From CAKZNE01 sp964485405 (GTDB taxonomy: Bacteria > Bacteroidota > Bacteroidia > Flavobacteriales > Schleiferiaceae): 64,000 bases of DNA. The DNA lies in NCBI GenBank assembly GCA_964485405.1, contig CAZAJG010000019.1:4614-68613 (forward strand). The letters are read 5' to 3'. Made by a program: the position numbers and the translations under genes. Under the pieces are notes generated by a model, which was not told where the DNA came from, did not search any database, and worked only from the letters and a program-made list of their open reading frames with translations. Shown here in pieces: positions 49,746 through 58,186 of this stretch. The first letter of the stretch is position 1, and each line of letters opens with the position of its first letter.

Positions 49746-51227
49746 ATGAATAAGATTCTTGTAGCCAATAGAGGAGAGATTGCTCTAAGAGTAATGAAAT
49801 CAGCCCGTGAAATGGGGATTAAAACGGTAGCAGTATATTCTGAAGCTGACCGAAATTCACCTCATGTAAAGTATGCGGATGAAGCTGTACTCCTAGGACC
49901 GCCTCCTTCTTCCGAAAGCTATTTGTTGGGCGATAAAATTATTGAGGCTTGCAAAAAGCTCAATGTGGATGGTATTCACCCAGGCTATGGTTTTTTATCA
50001 GAAAACGCAGAATTTGCTGAAAAAGTAGAGGAAGCAGGACTCACGTTTATTGGGCCATCTGCAGATTCGATGCGGGTTATGGGTGATAAATTATCCGCCA
50101 AAGAAGCAGCTAAGAAGTTCAACATTCCCCTAGTGCCAGGTACAGAAGGTGCTATTGATGATGTAGAAGAGGCTAAAAAAATCAGTAAAGAAATTGGTTT
50201 TCCTATCCTTATAAAAGCCTCTGCCGGTGGTGGTGGTAAGGGAATGCGAATTGTAGAAAACGAAGGGGAGTTTGAGGAGCAAATGAAATTAGCGGTTTCA
50301 GAAGCGGTTTCTGCTTTTGGAAATGGTGCTGTTTTTATTGAAAAATATGTTACTTCTCCACGTCATATAGAAATTCAGGTTTTATGCGATAAGCATGGCA
50401 ACCGGGTACACCTTTTTGAAAGAGAATGTAGTGTGCAAAGACGTCACCAAAAAGTAATAGAGGAAGCGCCTTCTGCGGTATTAACCGATGAAGTAAGAGC
50501 GGAAATGGGACGTACAGCCGTAGAAGTAGCCAAAAGCTGCGACTACATTGGTGCCGGAACGGTAGAGTTTATTCTGGATGAGGATAAAAACTTCTACTTT
50601 TTAGAGATGAATACCCGTTTACAAGTGGAACATCCCGTAACCGAAATGATTACCGGTGTAGACTTGGTAAAAGAACAGATTCAAGTGGCTCGTGACGAAA
50701 AGCTCAGTTTTTCGCAAGAGGATTTAAAAATTCAAGGACATTCTATAGAAGTAAGAGTATATGCGGAGAACCCGATGGAAAATTTCTTACCAGATATTGG
50801 AAACTTAATGGAATACAAAAGACCACATGGCCCAGGTATAAGGGTAGATGATGGTTTTGAGGAAGGCATGGATATCCCCATTTATTACGATCCAATGATT
50901 TCTAAATTGGTAACCTACGGTAAGGATAGGGAAGAGGCGCGTATTAGAATGATTAGAGCGTGTGAAGATTATAAAATTACCGGTTTACAAACCACCTTGG
51001 CTTTTGGTAAATATGTAATGGAACACCCTAATTTTATTAGCGGTGATTTTGATACGCACTTTGTGTCTAAACACTTTGATCCTCAGGATCTTGTACCTGA
51101 TTCTTTAGAGGAGAAAGAAGTAGCCGCCTTAGTTGTGGCACAACTCTTGGAAAACCATAAGCATAAAAACAGCGTTGTAAGTGGTGGAAAAGCCACTACA
51201 AGCGCATGGAAAAAGAATCGTACTTAA
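49746..51227 (+). CDS. accC: biotin carboxylase subunit of acyl-CoA carboxylase
   Basis: A 493-aa (from ATG 49746) ATP-grasp enzyme that carboxylates the biotin of a carrier protein. The start MNKILVANRGEIALRVMKSA is the universal AccC start, so the frame upstream to 49713 is not used. Motifs: KASAGGGGKGMR (ATP-binding glycine-rich loop), EKYVTSPRHIEIQVL, ERECSVQRRHQKVIEE and EMNTRLQVEHPVTE (active-site residues). The C-terminal BC domain (about 330-455) is followed by a tail (SVVSGGKATTSAWKKNRT) with no biotin-carrier domain. No accB, accA/D or pcc genes lie nearby, so it may serve propionyl- or another acyl-CoA carboxylase. The DUF4294 gene starts 5 bases after its stop. Confidence 0.95.
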   Translation: MNKILVANRGEIALRVMKSAREMGIKTVAVYSEADRNSPHVKYADEAVLLGPPPSSESYLLGDKIIEACKKLNVDGIHPGYGFLSENAEFAEKVEEAGLTFIGPSADSMRVMGDKLSAKEAAKKFNIPLVPGTEGAIDDVEEAKKISKEIGFPILIKASAGGGGKGMRIVENEGEFEEQMKLAVSEAVSAFGNGAVFIEKYVTSPRHIEIQVLCDKHGNRVHLFERECSVQRRHQKVIEEAPSAVLTDEVRAEMGRTAVEVAKSCDYIGAGTVEFILDEDKNFYFLEMNTRLQVEHPVTEMITGVDLVKEQIQVARDEKLSFSQEDLKIQGHSIEVRVYAENPMENFLPDIGNLMEYKRPHGPGIRVDDGFEEGMDIPIYYDPMISKLVTYGKDREEARIRMIRACEDYKITGLQTTLAFGKYVMEHPNFISGDFDTHFVSKHFDPQDLVPDSLEEKEVAALVVAQLLENHKHKNSVVSGGKATTSAWKKNRT

Positions 51228-51232
51228 AATCT

Positions 51233-51913
51233 ATGATGAAACGGCATCTAATTCTTATTCTTCTCATTTTTCCCTTACTCAGTTGGGCGCAACCGGGTAG
51301 TGCTGGAGATACATTGGTTAAATATGTAAACAAGACCAATGGTGAGATTTTAGATGCGATTGTGATTGATGGCGATACAGTGCCCATCATGATTTTAGAT
51401 GAGATTTTATTTATAGAAACGCCCACTTTTGATAATAGAGAAGCTCGAAGAAGGTATTACATTTTAAAGCGTAAAGTGTATAAAGTGTATCCTTATGTAG
51501 TGATTGCTGGAAATAAGCTAGACAGTTTGAATCTGGCTCTAGCCCAGATAAAAGGTAAGCGCAAACGGAAGCGGTACATCAAAGAATTTCAGAAGTATTT
51601 AGAAGATCGTTTTGAAGCGCGTTTGAAGAAACTCACACGTACAGAAGGTCAGATTTTAAGTAAACTCCTGTATCGAGAAACGGGAATTACTTCTTATGAG
51701 CTGATTAGTAAGTACCGCAGCGGCTGGAATGCCTTTTGGTGGAATGCGATGGCCAATTATTACGACATCAGCTTAAAAACACCCTACGATCCTGAAAACA
51801 TAGAGGAGGATAAACTGATTGAAAATATTCTAATACGCGCTTTTAACACAGGTGAACTGGTTGAACGAGTGCCCATTACCAATATTGATCCTCTGGGAGA
51901 AGAGGACGACTAA
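51233..51913 (+). CDS. DUF4294 domain-containing secreted protein
   Basis: A 226-aa (from ATG 51233) exported protein. The signal peptide MMKRHLILILLIFPLLSWAQ is followed by a DUF4294 domain (about 35-205): AIVIDGDTVPIMILDEILFI, TFDNREARRRYYILKRKVYKVYPY, KKLTRTEGQILSKLLYRETG and SGWNAFWWNAMANYYDISL. DUF4294 is a widespread, conserved Bacteroidota family of unknown function. The basic stretch KRKRKRYIKEF and conserved aromatic residues suggest binding of nucleic acid or cell envelope polymer, unproven. It is coupled to accC by a 5-base gap. Its stop lies in a hairpin that also ends miaE. Confidence 0.88.
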   Translation: MMKRHLILILLIFPLLSWAQPGSAGDTLVKYVNKTNGEILDAIVIDGDTVPIMILDEILFIETPTFDNREARRRYYILKRKVYKVYPYVVIAGNKLDSLNLALAQIKGKRKRKRYIKEFQKYLEDRFEARLKKLTRTEGQILSKLLYRETGITSYELISKYRSGWNAFWWNAMANYYDISLKTPYDPENIEEDKLIENILIRAFNTGELVERVPITNIDPLGEEDD

Positions 51914-51927
51914 ACGAAAGGTTTAGT
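51909..51927. terminator. bidirectional hairpin between DUF4294 gene and miaE
   Basis: ACTAAAC (51909-51915) pairs with GTTTAGT (51921-51927) around GAAAG, spanning both stop codons of the convergent genes. Confidence 0.55.
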
Positions 51928-52510
51928 GTAAGGCTGGCCGCAAGGGTAAGTTGTTTAAAATCTCCGCTTCTTTTTCAGAAAGCTCTTCCCAACGATTAAA
52001 TACTTCCTCTTCATCAAAGTAGTTTAAAGCCATTTCCACAAAAATGTTCCCATGTTTAGCTTCAGATGTATAAATCATGTGGTAAAACTCAGCCAACTCT
52101 TTATCCTGTATGTGTTCGCTAATGAGCTTAAAACGTTCAAAACCTCTATGCTCTACAATAGAGGCGATAATCAAACGATCGCGGAAGCGTTTGTTGCGAT
52201 CGGAATGGCAGTTTTTAAGAAGATCTCGCACGTAAGCATCCTCGCCAATAGAATGATTGAGGCTTAAATTGCGATCCTGCATAAACTTATACACCAATCT
52301 AAAGTGCTCCAACTCCTCAATGGCGGTATGGATAAGATCTTGTATAATTTCCTTACGGTCAGGGTATTTAGCTACAAAACTCATGGCCATAGAAGAAGCC
52401 TTCCGTTCACAATCCGCATGATCTTTTAAAAATTCATCAAAATTTGAAATTACACCGTCCACCCACGCTTGTGAAGAAGTAACTTTCAAACTCAGTTCAT
52501 TTACCTGCAT
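51923..52510 (-). CDS. miaE: tRNA-(ms2io6A)-hydroxylase, MiaE family
   Basis: A 195-aa nonhaem di-iron protein of the MiaE family, which hydroxylates the isopentenyl group of ms2i6A at tRNA position 37. Iron ligands are visible in a ferritin-like four-helix bundle: DHADCERKASSMAM (Glu36), EELEHFRLV (Glu68-x-x-His71), IVEHRGFERFKL and YTSEAKHGNIF (E-x-x-H). Length is normal. The MiaA/MiaB partners are elsewhere. It is a lone gene convergent with the accC operon and divergent from the GT2-AlkB pair. Bacteroidota members may act on a related substrate. Confidence 0.92.
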   Translation of the reverse strand: MQVNELSLKVTSSQAWVDGVISNFDEFLKDHADCERKASSMAMSFVAKYPDRKEIIQDLIHTAIEELEHFRLVYKFMQDRNLSLNHSIGEDAYVRDLLKNCHSDRNKRFRDRLIIASIVEHRGFERFKLISEHIQDKELAEFYHMIYTSEAKHGNIFVEMALNYFDEEEVFNRWEELSEKEAEILNNLPLRPALH

Positions 52511-52566
52511 AGCTTCCTTATTTTGCGTAAAAGTATTTCAATTGTTTCAGTAAACCATAGTCCTGT

Positions 52567-53796
52567 TTGAGATCATTTAAAGACATAGCTGCTTTTTATA
52601 CCCAGCGTTTCGCTTTTCATAAAACCGCTGTTTTACCAAGTATAGCTTCCAAAGATTTGAAAGTATCTATTGTTATTCCCGCTTTTAGAGAAAACCTGGA
52701 GATGACCTTAAACAGTTTGGCAAAGTGTAGAGATTTTGATTCCAATCAAGTGGAAGTGCTCTTGGTTTTGAATCATGGGATTAAAGCATCGGAAGAGATC
52801 AAAACGCATCATCAAGCACAATACGAAACCTACAGTGCCCTAGCGTTAGAGAATCAACTAAAAGCATACAGTATACCAGCTTTTGATTTACCCAACAAAC
52901 ATGCTGGGGTAGGATTGGCCCGAAAAATAGGAATGGATGAAGCTTTGAAACGCTTCGCTCAAATAGATCACGATGGTTTGGTGGTTTGTTTGGATGCAGA
53001 TTGTGAGGTTTCAGAGAACTATGTAAGCGCCCTGTTAAAAGCGGAAAGCGAAGGCGTTGGTGGATTGAGCTTATATTATGAGCATCCCTTTCAGGGGTTA
53101 GAAACAGGTTTTGAGAGACAATCTATCGTTCGTTACGAGATCTTTTTAAGATACTATTCCTTAGGTTTAAAATATGCGGGCTATCCTTTCCCTTTTCAAA
53201 CGGTGGGCTCTAGTATGGCGTCCAGAGCCTCTCATTATGCAAAAGTAGCTGGGATGAATCGGAGAAAAGCAGGAGAAGACTTCTATTTTCTGCATAAGAT
53301 TTTTCCACAAGGCAAATTTTACGAATGGGTAAACTGTACCGTTTATCCCTCCGCACGAAAGTCGGAACGTGTGCCTTTTGGAACCGGAAAAGCCATGTTG
53401 GCTATGGAAAAAGGAGAAAAAGATTATGGATGGCTATACGATCCTAGGGTTTTTGAAAAAATAAAGCTTCTGCTAGGCAATCTAGAGTCTATTTACAAAG
53501 GAATGCATTTGGAGGAAACCCATTTTCAAGACTTTTTAAAAGCGGAAAATTTAGAGCAAGAACTCCTGGATTTAAGAGATCGATCGAACTCCAATTCTCA
53601 ATTCTATAAAAACTTTTATTTCTGGTTTGATGGTTTTAAAGTGCTGAAATACATACACTTTCTTCAAGGTGTTTATGCCGATATTCAGAACCTTAAGGCT
53701 TGCAAAGCACTTTTGAAATGCAAAGCTCTGGATGAAGAAAATCTGCTTCTTGAGCTTAGAAATATCGAAAAAACAAATCCGCATACGTATATTTGA
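52567..53796 (+). CDS. family 2 glycosyltransferase
   Basis: A 409-aa GT-A-fold glycosyltransferase without signal peptide or clear membrane helices. The nucleotide-sugar strand KVSIVIPAFRENLEMTLNSL (about 28-47) and the metal-binding VCLDADCEVS (the DxD-type DAD near residue 140) are typical. GMNRRKAGEDFYFLHKI gives the conserved ED acceptor motif. The sugar and acceptor are unknown. The frame opens with a TTG at 52567 (no earlier or better ATG fits the family start). Its last four bases overlap the TTG of the AlkB frame, but the AlkB ATG is 8 bases further on. The pair is co-transcribed. Confidence 0.8.
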   Translation: MRSFKDIAAFYTQRFAFHKTAVLPSIASKDLKVSIVIPAFRENLEMTLNSLAKCRDFDSNQVEVLLVLNHGIKASEEIKTHHQAQYETYSALALENQLKAYSIPAFDLPNKHAGVGLARKIGMDEALKRFAQIDHDGLVVCLDADCEVSENYVSALLKAESEGVGGLSLYYEHPFQGLETGFERQSIVRYEIFLRYYSLGLKYAGYPFPFQTVGSSMASRASHYAKVAGMNRRKAGEDFYFLHKIFPQGKFYEWVNCTVYPSARKSERVPFGTGKAMLAMEKGEKDYGWLYDPRVFEKIKLLLGNLESIYKGMHLEETHFQDFLKAENLEQELLDLRDRSNSNSQFYKNFYFWFDGFKVLKYIHFLQGVYADIQNLKACKALLKCKALDEENLLLELRNIEKTNPHTYI

Positions 53797-53801
53797 GAGT
53801 G

Positions 53802-54860
53802 ATGCAATACCGGGCCTTAAAATACCTTCTCTCTTATTTTATTCCATTCGGAGTGTTCATCTCCTTTATCAGCACGGGCTGGATGAGCTATTTTGGGCTT
53901 ATCGAAGCCTTTTTCATCATACCCGTTTTGGAATTGATATTTGGAACAAACGCCAACAACCTCTCTAAAATGGAGCAAGAGTTGGTCAGAGACGATAAGC
54001 TCTACGATTGGGCGGTTTATCTCTCTATCCCCATCCAGTACTCTTTCCTCATTTGGTTTGTGATTATGATTCCAGATGTTGCACTATTCAGCACAGAGTT
54101 TTGGGGTAAAACCCTATCCTTTGGTTTACTGTGTGGCGTTATTGGAATTAATGTAGCTCATGAATTAGGGCATAGAAAGGAGAAAACGGATAAGGTTTTA
54201 TCCAAAATTTTGCTTTTATCCTCTTTGTATATGCACTTTTTTATTGAGCACAACTATGGGCATCATAAACATGTAGCCACTAGAAAAGATCCCGCTACAG
54301 CGCGATATAACGAGCCGATTTATTGGTTTTGGATTCGATCCGTTCTGTTCTCTTACATCAGCGCTTGGCGCATTGAGAACAGTCGTTTGAAGAAAAAAGG
54401 CCATTCGATTTTAGGTTGGAAAAATGAAATGATTCGTTTTACGGTTTTCCAAACCGCATTTGTACTCCTTATCTTTTGGTTAGGCGGCAATCAAGCGGGA
54501 TGGGCATTTGTTATCGCTGCGTTTTTTGGAATTCTACTCTTAGAAACGGTAAACTACATTGAGCACTATGGCTTGCAACGCAACCAACTCAATGCAAACC
54601 GATATCAAGATGTGGAAATTACCCACTCCTGGAATTCAGATCATGTAGTAGGGCGAACCATTCTTTTTGAGCTTACCCGTCATAGCGATCACCATGCCAA
54701 TCCGCACAAAAAATATCAAATACTAGAACATGCAGATCAAAGCCCACAATTACCAACGGGTTATCCAGGTATGATGCTGGTGGCGGTATTGCCCCCCCTT
54801 TGGTTTTTGATTATGAATCCTATTCTCAAGCGAAAAAGGGCGAAAGAGAAGGCTTTGTAA
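53802..54860 (+). CDS. alkB: alkane 1-monooxygenase (AlkB family)
   Basis: A 352-aa (ATG at 53802) integral-membrane non-haem di-iron hydroxylase that oxidises n-alkanes or fatty acids at the terminal carbon. Six helices are predicted. The histidine boxes are NVAHELGHRKE, EHNYGHHKHVAT, and LTRHSDHHANPH, plus the signature NYIEHYGLQR. They match the AlkB set completely. A TTG three codons earlier is less likely. No rubredoxin or rubredoxin reductase, which supply electrons, is in the window. It follows the GT2 gene directly and converges with fabH with only 3 bases between. Such genes in marine Bacteroidota are sometimes tied to hydrocarbon use or to cellular lipid hydroxylation. Confidence 0.93.
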   Translation: MQYRALKYLLSYFIPFGVFISFISTGWMSYFGLIEAFFIIPVLELIFGTNANNLSKMEQELVRDDKLYDWAVYLSIPIQYSFLIWFVIMIPDVALFSTEFWGKTLSFGLLCGVIGINVAHELGHRKEKTDKVLSKILLLSSLYMHFFIEHNYGHHKHVATRKDPATARYNEPIYWFWIRSVLFSYISAWRIENSRLKKKGHSILGWKNEMIRFTVFQTAFVLLIFWLGGNQAGWAFVIAAFFGILLLETVNYIEHYGLQRNQLNANRYQDVEITHSWNSDHVVGRTILFELTRHSDHHANPHKKYQILEHADQSPQLPTGYPGMMLVAVLPPLWFLIMNPILKRKRAKEKAL

Positions 54861-54863
54861 ACC

Positions 54864-55877
54864 TTACCAACGGATTAAAGCACTTCCCCAAGTAAATCCA
54901 CTGCCAAAGGCTGCCAAACACAATAAATCACCGTCTTTGAGCTTTCCTTCTTGATACGCCTCACTCAAGGCAATGGGTATAGAAGCTGCCGTTGTATTTC
55001 CATAGCGCATAATGTTATTATACACTTTGTCGGCTCCCAAGCCCATCTTAGCTTGTATGTACTGACTAATTCTCAAATTGGCTTGATGTGGAACCAGTAA
55101 ATCAATATCAGAAGCTTGATAACCGGTAGCTTGCAACGCTTCGTGTATCACCTCTTGAAAGCGGGTAACGGCATGTTTAAACACAAAGTTTCCATTCATG
55201 TACGGGTAGTAGCTCAAGTCCTCCGGATCGTTTTCAATCATGATTTTATCTACCCAATGGTGCGTACTTGGACCTAACATGGCCAGTTCTTTAGCGTGTT
55301 TTCCTTCCGCATGCAAATGCGAGGTTAAAACGCCTTTACCTTCTTCTTGGGTAGGTTGCAGAACAACAGCTCCGGCACCATCTCCAAAAATTACAGAAAC
55401 GCCACGGCCACGTGTCGTTTTATCTAAACCTTGGCTGTGCAATTCACTTCCAATAAGCAGTATGTTTTTATACATCCCCGTTTTAATGAATTGATCCGCT
55501 ACAGAAAGTCCATAAATGAATCCTGAGCATTGATTTCTTACATCGAGCGCTCCAATTTCGGGTAAACCCAATTGCTCTTGAACCATAACACCAGGACCCG
55601 GGAAATAATAGTCAGGGGAGAGGGTAGCAAAAATGATAAAATCAACATCCGAAACCTCAATTCCGGCATCTTCAATTGCTTTTCTAGCAGCTTTTGTTCC
55701 CATTACGGAGGGTGTATCTTCACTTCCTTCGGGCACCCAACGCCTTTCTTTTATGCCCGTTCGCTCAGTAATCCAAGCATCGTTGGTATCCATTAACTTA
55801 GAAAGGTCGTCATTAGTAACAACGTTATCAGGGACATAATGTCCTATTCCTGCTATTTTTGTGGCAATCATACTCAT
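54864..55877 (-). CDS. fabH: 3-oxoacyl-ACP synthase III (KAS III)
   Basis: A 337-aa thiolase-fold condensing enzyme that starts fatty-acid synthesis by joining acetyl- (or branched) CoA with malonyl-ACP. The catalytic triad is complete: Cys117 in DVRNQCSGFIYG, His in LLVPHQANLRI and Asn in RYGNTTAASIP. The N-terminal half shows IAGIGHYVPDNVV and TERTGIKERRW (CoA-binding). The length is normal. It may instead be one of the several KAS III paralogues of Bacteroidota. It converges with alkB and diverges from yebC, sharing a 95-base gap with the latter. Confidence 0.93.
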   Translation of the reverse strand: MSMIATKIAGIGHYVPDNVVTNDDLSKLMDTNDAWITERTGIKERRWVPEGSEDTPSVMGTKAARKAIEDAGIEVSDVDFIIFATLSPDYYFPGPGVMVQEQLGLPEIGALDVRNQCSGFIYGLSVADQFIKTGMYKNILLIGSELHSQGLDKTTRGRGVSVIFGDGAGAVVLQPTQEEGKGVLTSHLHAEGKHAKELAMLGPSTHHWVDKIMIENDPEDLSYYPYMNGNFVFKHAVTRFQEVIHEALQATGYQASDIDLLVPHQANLRISQYIQAKMGLGADKVYNNIMRYGNTTAASIPIALSEAYQEGKLKDGDLLCLAAFGSGFTWGSALIRW

Positions 55878-55936
55878 GTTTAAGAATTACAAAATAAAAC
55901 CAAAAAGGATAAATTCGTTTTTTTAATCCGCTTAAT

Positions 55937-55944
55937 TAGATTTG
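55937..55944 (+). promoter_or_regulatory. promoter of yebC
   Basis: TAGATTTG is an exact TAnnTTTG match 28 bases before the yebC ATG, which implies a leader of about 20-25 bases. Confidence 0.6.
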
Positions 55945-55972
55945 CAACCTTCAATATAAGACGAAATACAAT

Positions 55973-56683
55973 ATGGGAAGAGCATTTGAATACCGTAGAG
56001 CAGCCAAAGAGAAAAGATGGGATAAAATGTCGAGATTATTTCCTCGGCTGGCGAAAGCCGTTACGTTAGCGGCCAAAGAAGGAGGATCTGATCCGGATAT
56101 GAATGCAGCTCTGAGAACGGCCATTCAAAATGCCAAGGCACAGAATATGCCAAAGGATAATATTGAAAACGCCATTAAAAGAGCATCGGGTTCGGATGCG
56201 GCTAACTATACCGAAGTTACTTACGAAGGAAAAGGCCCGCATGGAGTTTTAGTTTTTATAGAATGTGCTACCGATAATACAACCCGTACCGTTGCCAATG
56301 TAAAATCCTATTTCAACAAAGCCGGTGGAAGCTTGGTTCCCAATGGTTCTTTGGAGTTTATGTTTAACCGTAAAGCGGTTTTTGAATTCGAAAAAACGGA
56401 AGAGCTGGATCCTGAAATGATGGAGCTAGAGTTAATCGATGCAGGACTTGAAGAGATTGAAGTAGAGGAGGATATGGTTTACCTTACGGGAGATTACACC
56501 AGTTTTGGCGACCTATCTTCTGCTTTAGAAGAAATGGGTGTAGATGTTAAAAAGGCTTCTTTACAACGCATTTCAACTAGCCCTGTAGAGTTTACCGAAG
56601 AACAATTGGTAGATATTGAAAAAATGCTCGATAAGATTGATGAAGACGATGACGTACAAGCGATGTTTAACAATATTGCTTAA
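55973..56683 (+). CDS. yebC: YebC/PmpR family regulatory protein
   Basis: A 236-aa cytoplasmic protein of the YebC/TACO1 family, which binds DNA as a transcription factor in some bacteria and helps ribosomes pass proline-rich stretches in others. It starts MGRAFEYRRAAKEKRWDKMS (the Bacteroidota form of the usual AGHSKW start), contains NAKAQNMPKDNIENAIKRASG and TEVTYEGKGPHGV, and has acidic domain 3 near the end. Length is normal. It has its own promoter and precedes the exonuclease gene by 107 bases. Confidence 0.94.
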   Translation: MGRAFEYRRAAKEKRWDKMSRLFPRLAKAVTLAAKEGGSDPDMNAALRTAIQNAKAQNMPKDNIENAIKRASGSDAANYTEVTYEGKGPHGVLVFIECATDNTTRTVANVKSYFNKAGGSLVPNGSLEFMFNRKAVFEFEKTEELDPEMMELELIDAGLEEIEVEEDMVYLTGDYTSFGDLSSALEEMGVDVKKASLQRISTSPVEFTEEQLVDIEKMLDKIDEDDDVQAMFNNIA

Positions 56684-56790
56684 GATCACTTCTCTTTTTT
56701 AATAAGGATTTACTGTTAATAGAATTTTTTCTTTGTATTTGAAGCTAATTGGAGATTCTTTAATTTAGAGTTTCTCAAATTTTCCATGTT

Positions 56791-58116
56791 TTGTTTGCAG
56801 TAGTTGATGTAGAAACCACCGGAGGATATGCTTCGGGTTACAATATGACCGAGATTGCCATTGTGTTAACCGATGGCAAAGCGATTTTAGATAGCTACAG
56901 TACGCTGCTTAATCCTCAACAACCCATTCCATTAAACATTCAAACCTTAACAGGCATTAGCAATGAAATGGTAGCGGATGCGCCCTTATTTGCAGAGAAA
57001 GCGGAAGAGATTAAGGCGTTTTTAGGCGATCATATTTTTGTGGCGCACAATGTAAACTTCGACTACTCTTTTGTAAAGGCTGCATTTGAAAGCGTAGGAC
57101 ACAACTACAACCCCAAGCGATTGTGCAGTGTGCGTTACACGCGAAAAGTGATTCCTGGTTTACGATCGTACTCTTTAAAAAACTTGTGTAAGCATTTTGG
57201 ATTTATCAATCAATCTGCACACCGCGCCTGGAGCGATGCCAAGGTAACCGCAGATATCATAAACATACTGTATCAAAGAGATGAGGAAAAGGTTTGGGAA
57301 CAATTGGTTAAAAAGAACTCAGGTGAGTTCAATCTGCCGGCCAATTTACCTTCTCAAGAATATCACAGTTTACCGGAGTCTCCAGGGGTATATTACTTTA
57401 GAGATGAAACCGGAAAGCCCATCTACATCGGTAAAGCCAAGAATCTTAAAAAGAGAGTTTCTACGCACTTTATTTCAAATAAAGAAACCAAGCGCAGCCA
57501 GGCGTTTAAACGAGAAATCTACCACCTAGATTTTGAGCTTACCGGGAGTGAACTACTCGCCATTTTATTAGAAGATCATGAGATTCGCCATTATTGGCCG
57601 AAGTACAATAGCGCACAAAAGAATCCCAAAAAACGATTTGGAGTTTTTGCCTTTCAAGGACAAAAAGGAAATTGGTCGATGGCGGCCAATAGAATAACCG
57701 CTCAAAATGGTTATTTGCAAGAATTTCACAGTTATAACGAAGCTTTAGTTTGGATGCAGGAGAAAGTGATTCGGTATACGTTAAATCCAGAAAAATGTGG
57801 CTTTCCCCATACGCTGATCCCAGATATGGATGTAGAAAAACATCAACCCAACTTTGAAAAAATGTTGGAGGATCTCAAAGGGGAGAAGGAGCAATGTTTT
57901 ATTATCAAAACATCCGGTAGAAGTATAGATGAGGATGGCTTTGTATATGTAGAAAACGGGCATTTTGCAGGAATCGGTTTTGTACCCAAAGAAGCGGAAA
58001 TAGCAGACGCTAGAGAATCCTTAAACTACCTACGTAGCTTAAACAGTAGCGTAACCACCAATGGCGTTATAAAACGAATTATAGGAGAAGGAAAGTACCC
58101 AACCATAGCCATCTGA
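56791..58116 (+). CDS. DnaQ-like exonuclease fused to a GIY-YIG nuclease domain
   Basis: A 441-aa fusion. The N-terminal DEDDh exonuclease domain (about 1-160) shows FAVVDVETTG, HNVNFDYSFVKAAF and HRAWSDAKVTADI. The GIY-YIG domain (about 198-280), like that of UvrC/Cho, has SPGVYYFRDETGKPIYIGKA and the following arginine KKRVSTHF. The rest (280-441) is a conserved tail. This arrangement is known in Bacteroidota and resembles UvrC-like Cho with an added 3'-5' exonuclease; it probably acts in DNA repair. The reading frame begins with TTG (56791), since homology starts at the next codon and no in-frame ATG is available. It is followed by bshC after 70 bases. Confidence 0.9.
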   Translation: MFAVVDVETTGGYASGYNMTEIAIVLTDGKAILDSYSTLLNPQQPIPLNIQTLTGISNEMVADAPLFAEKAEEIKAFLGDHIFVAHNVNFDYSFVKAAFESVGHNYNPKRLCSVRYTRKVIPGLRSYSLKNLCKHFGFINQSAHRAWSDAKVTADIINILYQRDEEKVWEQLVKKNSGEFNLPANLPSQEYHSLPESPGVYYFRDETGKPIYIGKAKNLKKRVSTHFISNKETKRSQAFKREIYHLDFELTGSELLAILLEDHEIRHYWPKYNSAQKNPKKRFGVFAFQGQKGNWSMAANRITAQNGYLQEFHSYNEALVWMQEKVIRYTLNPEKCGFPHTLIPDMDVEKHQPNFEKMLEDLKGEKEQCFIIKTSGRSIDEDGFVYVENGHFAGIGFVPKEAEIADARESLNYLRSLNSSVTTNGVIKRIIGEGKYPTIAI

Positions 58117-58172
58117 TTGAAAGACTTGATGACACCTTATTCATTCCCGATTTTAAATTTGTTTATATCCTC

Positions 58173-58180
58173 TATTTTTG
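58173..58180 (+). promoter_or_regulatory. candidate -7 element directly before bshC
   Basis: TATTTTTG matches TAnnTTTG perfectly but ends only 6 bases before the bshC ATG at 58187. Transcription would begin at or near the start codon, so the mRNA may be leaderless. Confidence 0.45.
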
Positions 58181-58186
58181 CGGTCT

